The notes under the pieces were generated by a model. It made no database searches, had not been told where the DNA came from, and saw nothing but the letters and a program-made list of their open reading frames with translations. A stretch of 64,000 nucleotides of DNA, taken from Phytopythium helicoides. Lineage: Eukaryota; Oomycota; Peronosporomycetes; Pythiales; Pythiaceae. Every line of letters begins with the position of its first letter. Position 1 is the stretch's first letter. Of this stretch, positions 58,096-64,000 are shown one piece after another. Made by a program: the position numbers and the translations under genes. Location: the NCBI GenBank assembly GCA_024867545.1, contig JANFNE010000039.1, positions 496,001 through 560,000 on the forward strand, given 5' to 3'.

Positions 58096-61000
58096 ATGCG
58101 GTTCTCGCTGGACCCGCTGGCCGGCCGACGCGTCAGCCGCGACTGCTTTCGGCTCGTGGAGCTCACGATCGAGGTGCAGAACGAGACGGAGGTGGTCAAG
58201 CCGGTGCTGAACGAGCAGGAGGTGCTGCGCTTGAGTTCGGCACTGGGGCTACTACCGTCCGTCAACCCCAAGGACTTCGACTACGACCTGGCCCCGGATG
58301 CCTTCGATGAAGAGTTCGCGCGCTACTTGCGCCAGACGATGAGCAATGATCGCTCGGAGAGAGCGGAGGACGGGATTGCCGCGCTTGGACTCTTCGGAAA
58401 GCAGAGCGAGGTCAAGCGCTCGCTCCAGGGCTTCAAGCTGTGGTCTACTGAGATGGAGACGCGGCTGGACACCTCCGATCAAGGGATCTACTGCGTCAAA
58501 CGAGTCGAAGAGGACCCCGAGCCGGAGCCCCCTGCTGCAGCGAGAACACAGACTGTTGTGCTCTTCGTGTGGATTCATGATCACCTGTTCGACGCTGAAC
58601 GATTACGAGATACGGCGACGTACGTGCTACGGTTTCTCTCGTGCATGAGCTCGGACGTCCAGCTATGTGTGTCCCAGCAAGACATCGCGGAGGTGAAGAA
58701 TGCAGTCGACTCAGCCTCGACTGGTGGCGGATGGACACCGTCGTTTTCATTCGGATTCCGAGTCGAGAAGCAACAAGACCAGCAGGATGGAGTGGTATGT
58801 GAGCATAAGGCTACCATCGAGCTGCGCGAAAGGGATCAAGTGCGAGAGCTGCGCCTGGTGAAGGGTAGTTATCCTGCGCTGTCCTTTGTGCGTCACTCCC
58901 CTCGTCGGAAGGTCATCAGGAAAGACACCGACAGGTTCGTCACAAGTGAAGATTTCTCTAAATGGGCCGTCGAGCAGGCGAAAAACTTCTCTATTGACTG
59001 GGATTTCTATCGCTTGAGTCCGTTCCAAATCCGTGAGGACCTGCTGATGGCGAGTGGACACTGGCCAGGTCACGAGCTTGATATTTTGGATAGTAGCTTG
59101 GCTACTGGGCTGTGTGAAATCGAGCGAAAAAGCGAAGATCGCGTCTTGATGCAGCTGGAAGACTGCCGTTCGAGACTGCTTGCGATCGAGCACCTGCTCT
59201 TTGATTTTAACTGCTTGTTGGACTCTGAGGAGCACATGAGCAAGTCTTTTGAAGAGTTGGTGGCGATTCTCAAGCCGTTGAAGGAGAGTGAAGCGACATG
59301 GTTGGCAGTTGATGAGCAACACAAGGCTATGCTGCATCTACCCATCCGTCTGAAAAAAAATTTCGAAAACATCTTTGCCAGCTTTCACATCGAGTACCAA
59401 TCCAATGGCGAGGATACTCGTTTTACCAAACTCCTCGAGAAGCTTCCATTCGAAAGGAAGAAGGTTCAGATCCCTCCAAGCCAGAAGAACATGTTTTCCA
59501 AGGCGTGGTCTTTCATTACCCGCAAACCAGAAACTTCTGCGGACGTGGATCAAGCCGTTGTAGCTGCGTTTCGAACAAGGATGTCAGAGTGGCTTCGCTT
59601 GGTACGCCAGAAATGGTGGATGTCAGTTGAAGACATGCTTCAAGACTTACAACCACGCATGATTGAGAGTTCAATACTTACCAAAAAAGTCGCGTTTGAG
59701 CAGCAGATAAAAGATGACCGATCGAAGACGATCACTCAAGCCTTCGACACTTTATTGAAGCGCTGGAAGCATGATGATGATGATGATGATGTGCTGCGTC
59801 TCAAGCTGTCACCCCAACGTTCATCATATGGAAGCCACTACATCAGTTGTGATTGGTCGAAAGACACGTGGACACAGACAACCGATGAGCTTCACTTCCT
59901 CAAACTCATCTGTGATAACGGTGGATGGCCACGTGAGGATGAGCTAGGTTTCTTTGCTCTAAAAAGTGACGAGGAAGTGATTCAGTGCTTTACCATCCGT
60001 GTATGCGGAATGCTGGCAGTTCTATCCTCTCCTAGTGGTACAGAAATTGTTCGGCTTGAGTTCTATCGTGGCCGTGGATACAGCATGCAGGATCGTCAAA
60101 CTCGACATTCTATCAAAAATTTCGGTCGCAAATGTCTGGCTTGTGATTTCAACTTCGAGGAGCGGTCGATGGTGTTTGTCACTGAAGGAAATGCTTTGCA
60201 TATCTTCCGTTTTAGCCCCAAGTTCGAGACCATGGAGCTGATAAAAAGGGTTGACCTAGGGGTGCAGTCCTCTCTCTCAATAGTTGTAGATCTGGTGATT
60301 GCGGAGAATTCTGTTTATATGATCGACGAAGCTAGCACAATCCAGTCCATCAACTTTCGATCACTTCAAACATCGCGGGCACGAAAGAATTTACACAGTG
60401 ATACTAGTAACTCATGGGGTCGACTCATGCTACTCTCAGATGGGCTTGCTGTTGGGAGGCTCTCGATATCCCCGAACACAGATTCCGCTTTTGTCGCCTC
60501 ACTAGGTGTGCTTGCAAGCGAGGATTTTCGTGACATTCCAGCCTCGTTTCCTGATGCTACCATTCTATGTGACACTGTGAGTGCTGTGTGCGTAGGAAAC
60601 AAACTTTTCGTTTTTGACTCCGTTGCTGGTCGTGTTGAAGTATTTGATCTCACGTTAACGGTTCGAAGCGACTCATTCCGTATTCGCCACTCCGACCAAA
60701 GCACTAGTTTTGGTCTCCCGCGTGATGCAGTTGACTCTCGAAGAGATGAGCATTGGCTTCGATCACTTTTCCATATGTTTGAGAAGTTCCCAGTCGGAGG
60801 TCTAATCGAAAGCGTTGGTGAGAACAGCAAGCAATTACGTTTGCGCGTTGGCTCATCAGAGCAGCAACCTGAGGTCACTACTATTGCCTTTCGGGACTAT
60901 TTCGATTTGATCATGAACGACCTCCGAAAGTTGAATAAGTCACTCGGAATGATTGACTTTACACGTGGTCTTCGCTTCGTCTATGATGATATGGATGATG

Positions 61001-64000
61001 CATCGGACTGGTGGAAGCCAATCAAGCCCTCAGCAAAGCGCAGCTTCATCCATAGTCTTGTGACATTTGTGCCTGTCCAGATTTGCCGCGCAGAAGGCAA
61101 CGTACTTTCAGTGCTGACGAACGGAGTGGACGGAGCCAGTACCCAACTTGGTACTTCAAATGGTGTGCATGCTGCCGAAATCGCACGCTCGATTCGCTTC
61201 GGATTATTGTCTCCTTTGCTGAATGCATGGAAAGGACCAGTGGTCGTCATCACTTCGATGGGAAAACAATCGACTGGCAAAAGCTACATGCTCAACCATC
61301 TCACCGGCACGTCGTTTGCCATTGCTGGTGCTCGATGCACTGATGGGGCGTGGATGAGTCTCCGAATTCTTCCGATGGGTGTGATGCTTGTCGTGCTGGA
61401 CTTTGAAGGACTTGGTTCGTTTGAGCGATCGGAGCAAGAAGACGTGCTTTTGTCAGTGCTGAATGCGTCGATCTCGATGTTCACGATTTTTCGCATGGAG
61501 ATGCGGTTCGACAAGGAGATGGATGATTTGTTTGCTCGTTTCCAAAAAGGTGTGGCCCTGATGAAGAGTGACCCGAGGCTGTTTCGTGGCATGTTGTACA
61601 TGAGTGTGAAAGATGTAAACCCTAACGATCAGAAAGGTGTAATGGGAGAATTTGTTGGAAAGCTGCAACAGCTCTTGAGCATGGACAAGGAGCACAACTT
61701 TTTGATGGACATGTACTCTGGCCGTCTAGAGATCAACTGCTCTCCACCGCTTGGTACGCTTGATTATTACCAATCTTTGCACAATGCTCGAAATTGGATT
61801 GAAGGCGAGTTGTGCCCTGCAAGCAAAAAGTCTGGTTTCCAGTCCGGCAAGTCATTTTTGGATTGTATCCGCTTAGTATTGGCCAAGATCTCAATTCTCG
61901 ACTGGACATCACTTGATGACAGTGCTCAGCAGTTCGTGTTGTCAGAGGCCATTGAGAGCCTACCGGGTCTCTTACGAACTGGCAGCATTCTTTCCCGTGA
62001 GTACGTGACAAGTCAAGTATCATTGACAAATATGTTGCAACCAATCGCTGAAGTCGATGGAAGCTTTGAAGAGATTTGTAAGGCATATCCAGCAATGTCC
62101 GAGAAGTGGGTCATGTTGAAAACATGTTTACAGCAAAGCTTCCCTCAGGACGAGGAAATTGATCTCGGATTTGACATCTCTGCAGCGCAAGACGACGCAA
62201 TGAGCAACGCAAATGCTGGGTTGAAAAAGATGTTTGCGACTTTCGCGTCACTTCGTAGCCACCGTGGTGCAAATCAACTTGACCGAGATTCTCAGGTGCT
62301 GTTTGACACCTTCCTTGCATTCGTTGTGCGTCGCCGATCCCATCGCATTGCTTTTTGGGCCAAAGCTAAGTTTGAAGGCCGTGTCCCAGACGAATGGAAA
62401 ACCCTAGAGCAGCAACAACTGAGCCGCTTCACAGCACTGTTTGCACGCTGTCAAACCAAGTGCAAATGCTGTGGACTAGGCTGCATGAAGTCAGCGCTCC
62501 ATGTCAGTGCTCTAGATGCCGTGCATGACTGTGGAACTAGTCATCAGTGTCAACAACTCTGTTCTTACTGCTCAAAAGCAGACAACCCAGGGAAGACGCC
62601 GATGTGCTCGAAAGAGGCAGGCCATGATGGGGAATGCGAATGTCGAGATGGTGATCACACTTGCAAAGAATCATGCTGCTTGGAGTCGTCACCAAATTGT
62701 GGAAAGCGATGTAACGAGATTGTTGGTCATGAAGGCAAGCATCATTGCGGTACGTCAGTGCACACGTGTGGCGACAAGTGCAGTTTACCCGGATGCGCGG
62801 ATCGCTGTATCTTGAACACGGAGGTTCCACACACGGTCCACAAGTGCACTGATGTATCATGTACGGCTATATGCGTGATGGACGATTGCAACGAGCGTTG
62901 CAGCGAAGCAGATCACTTTCATGGCCACACAGACATCTCGGTTGCATTTTCCGTCGAGAACCAGATTGACGGCAAGCAACTACAACTCTTTGATGCCGAG
63001 TCGACCCCGCCAGTAATTCATATGTGCAACAAGGAACATTCTTGTCCTGCTCTATGCGGCGAGAATGGCATCTGCCGCGTTGACGTGTACTTGAAGCAGT
63101 CATCCAAGGTGTTTGAAGGTGCTCGAGGAAAGTTCAACTATACGTACCAAGAGATGAATGGTTCGCAAAAAAAGTGTAGCTATATTCTTGCACCTAAACA
63201 ACAGACACACGATGGCCCTCATTCGTGCATCATCGGCCGAAGCGCAGAAGGAACCGTTCACTACTGTGATGCTCGTTGCCCGACATGCAGCTATTATTGC
63301 AATAAAGAATATGATCATTCTGGAATGCACGCGACAGCACATGGCAATATGCGCAACACATACTTCACAGCTGATACGATGGACGTGGACATTGGCGATC
63401 GCAAGTACCGAGTTGGAGAATCCGGCGTGGCCGAAATGTGCAATCTGTACTGCTCGAAGATGGGTCGCGCACATGTTCATTACCTTGAGTGCGAACAGGA
63501 CTCGAAAGAAAGCTGTGTCTACTCTGAGAGCTCGAACGATCAGCGCCGCCATTGCAACCACACTTTAGAACCGGAACCAGACAACGAGATGGATGAGCTA
63601 CTGCACGAAGAGTTTTGGAGCACCATGGGCTGGGAAGACCCTTGCGGCTCGGCGATCGAGCGCGATCTCTTCAACAAATGCGACTACAAGTGTGACGCGC
63701 CTAGCCACAGCGAAAGCCCTTCTCATTGTATACTCCCTGCTTGGCATGCACCCGTGCAAAAGACGCACACTGCTAGTGCCGACAGTGACGGATTCTCCTA
63801 TATTGGTGGTCATAAGTTCGAATGCTCGCATGTGGCCACCAACGCCAAGAACCACCACGTGTTTGTGCTCGATGCTTCTGGCTCAATGTCCGGTGAGCCG
63901 TGGATTCATCTGCTAACAGCTGTGAATACGTACATCCAGAACTGCGTGAACAGTGGGTCATCGCTTGATCTCGTCTCAATTGTGACATTCGACAGCGCCG
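58096..64000 (+). CDS. Giant GTPase-like, Cys-rich, von Willebrand A protein (3' end outside)
   Basis: An uninterrupted frame of at least 1968 codons from the ATG at 58096 to the right edge. Residues 1-~550 are helical without a recognised domain. Residues ~1050-1200 form a GBP/VLIG-like G domain: P-loop GKQSTGKSYMLNHLTG (1056-1071), a following Thr-containing switch (ARCTDGAWMS) and the DxxG motif DFEGLGS (Asp1102). Residues ~1450-1830 contain tens of Cys and His in C-X-C and H-X(n)-C spacings, suggesting several zinc sites. At ~1920 a von Willebrand A domain begins, HHVFVLDASGSMSG, with an intact MIDAS (Asp1926, Ser1928, Ser1930). Such GTPase-vWA proteins may be large membrane- or ubiquitin-linked machines. 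Function unknown. No intron is visible in nearly 6 kb. Confidence 0.82.
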   Translation, partial: MRFSLDPLAGRRVSRDCFRLVELTIEVQNETEVVKPVLNEQEVLRLSSALGLLPSVNPKDFDYDLAPDAFDEEFARYLRQTMSNDRSERAEDGIAALGLFGKQSEVKRSLQGFKLWSTEMETRLDTSDQGIYCVKRVEEDPEPEPPAAARTQTVVLFVWIHDHLFDAERLRDTATYVLRFLSCMSSDVQLCVSQQDIAEVKNAVDSASTGGGWTPSFSFGFRVEKQQDQQDGVVCEHKATIELRERDQVRELRLVKGSYPALSFVRHSPRRKVIRKDTDRFVTSEDFSKWAVEQAKNFSIDWDFYRLSPFQIREDLLMASGHWPGHELDILDSSLATGLCEIERKSEDRVLMQLEDCRSRLLAIEHLLFDFNCLLDSEEHMSKSFEELVAILKPLKESEATWLAVDEQHKAMLHLPIRLKKNFENIFASFHIEYQSNGEDTRFTKLLEKLPFERKKVQIPPSQKNMFSKAWSFITRKPETSADVDQAVVAAFRTRMSEWLRLVRQKWWMSVEDMLQDLQPRMIESSILTKKVAFEQQIKDDRSKTITQAFDTLLKRWKHDDDDDDVLRLKLSPQRSSYGSHYISCDWSKDTWTQTTDELHFLKLICDNGGWPREDELGFFALKSDEEVIQCFTIRVCGMLAVLSSPSGTEIVRLEFYRGRGYSMQDRQTRHSIKNFGRKCLACDFNFEERSMVFVTEGNALHIFRFSPKFETMELIKRVDLGVQSSLSIVVDLVIAENSVYMIDEASTIQSINFRSLQTSRARKNLHSDTSNSWGRLMLLSDGLAVGRLSISPNTDSAFVASLGVLASEDFRDIPASFPDATILCDTVSAVCVGNKLFVFDSVAGRVEVFDLTLTVRSDSFRIRHSDQSTSFGLPRDAVDSRRDEHWLRSLFHMFEKFPVGGLIESVGENSKQLRLRVGSSEQQPEVTTIAFRDYFDLIMNDLRKLNKSLGMIDFTRGLRFVYDDMDDASDWWKPIKPSAKRSFIHSLVTFVPVQICRAEGNVLSVLTNGVDGASTQLGTSNGVHAAEIARSIRFGLLSPLLNAWKGPVVVITSMGKQSTGKSYMLNHLTGTSFAIAGARCTDGAWMSLRILPMGVMLVVLDFEGLGSFERSEQEDVLLSVLNASISMFTIFRMEMRFDKEMDDLFARFQKGVALMKSDPRLFRGMLYMSVKDVNPNDQKGVMGEFVGKLQQLLSMDKEHNFLMDMYSGRLEINCSPPLGTLDYYQSLHNARNWIEGELCPASKKSGFQSGKSFLDCIRLVLAKISILDWTSLDDSAQQFVLSEAIESLPGLLRTGSILSREYVTSQVSLTNMLQPIAEVDGSFEEICKAYPAMSEKWVMLKTCLQQSFPQDEEIDLGFDISAAQDDAMSNANAGLKKMFATFASLRSHRGANQLDRDSQVLFDTFLAFVVRRRSHRIAFWAKAKFEGRVPDEWKTLEQQQLSRFTALFARCQTKCKCCGLGCMKSALHVSALDAVHDCGTSHQCQQLCSYCSKADNPGKTPMCSKEAGHDGECECRDGDHTCKESCCLESSPNCGKRCNEIVGHEGKHHCGTSVHTCGDKCSLPGCADRCILNTEVPHTVHKCTDVSCTAICVMDDCNERCSEADHFHGHTDISVAFSVENQIDGKQLQLFDAESTPPVIHMCNKEHSCPALCGENGICRVDVYLKQSSKVFEGARGKFNYTYQEMNGSQKKCSYILAPKQQTHDGPHSCIIGRSAEGTVHYCDARCPTCSYYCNKEYDHSGMHATAHGNMRNTYFTADTMDVDIGDRKYRVGESGVAEMCNLYCSKMGRAHVHYLECEQDSKESCVYSESSNDQRRHCNHTLEPEPDNEMDELLHEEFWSTMGWEDPCGSAIERDLFNKCDYKCDAPSHSESPSHCILPAWHAPVQKTHTASADSDGFSYIGGHKFECSHVATNAKNHHVFVLDASGSMSGEPWIHLLTAVNTYIQNCVNSGSSLDLVSIVTFDSA

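Noticed and set aside
1..64000. CRISPR arrays, tRNA or rRNA genes
   Set aside because: I saw no regular direct-repeat array and no convincing tRNA cloverleaf or rRNA segment; a tRNAscan/Infernal run would be needed to exclude small RNAs.

Overview
This is nuclear DNA from a filamentous, zoospore-forming oomycete, most likely Phytophthora or a close relative. The signs are dense genes with short introns (54-90 bp, donors mostly gtgcgt or gtgagt), GC-rich coding DNA, oomycete-type initiator motifs (TCATTC/CACTTC followed by CAAYTTG), a flagellar EFHC/DM10 protein, and a cluster of secreted Thr/Ser-rich proteins. The species assignment is inference. I rebuilt exon structures by hand from splice signals, reading phase and known family sequences.

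Positions 1-17 kb are a housekeeping-rich block: a DM10/EFHC flagellar protein (partial), a 55-residue likely mitochondrial protein, proteasome lid RPN7, mitochondrial IF3, a two-domain MazG/DCTPP1-type nucleotide pyrophosphatase, a fusion of a WRKY/FAR1-like zinc finger to a third MazG domain, eIF2-alpha, a fusion of an SLC12-like cotransporter to a two-pore channel, a LicD-like membrane protein, a broken Ser/Gly-repeat gene and thiamine pyrophosphokinase.

Positions 17-29 kb are an accessory island of seven secreted temptin-domain genes with mucin-like tails, in both orientations. One pair forms a gap-free 602-bp inverted repeat, and another pair shares almost identical 5' halves. The spacers are long and contain no genes that I can recognise.

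Positions 29-53 kb return to dense genes: an LYR-motif protein, a YCII protein, a membrane-anchored serine carboxypeptidase, exosome RRP43, a protein kinase with an altered catalytic loop, a STIMATE/TMEM110 protein, a membrane-anchored GH5 glycosidase, a secreted protein of about 2067 residues with Gly-rich, GH43-like and EF-hand regions, a PLAC8 protein and DNA topoisomerase II. The kinase and TOP2 promoters both carry E2F-like sites.

Positions 53.6-57.8 kb hold a nested pair of mobile elements: a truncated Fanzor-like (eukaryotic TnpB) gene split by a complete PIF/Harbinger DNA transposon with terminal inverted repeats, a 3-bp target duplication, a DDE transposase and a Myb-like partner gene. 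From 58.1 kb to the right edge runs a very large open frame encoding a GTPase-like domain, a long Cys/His-rich region and a von Willebrand A domain.
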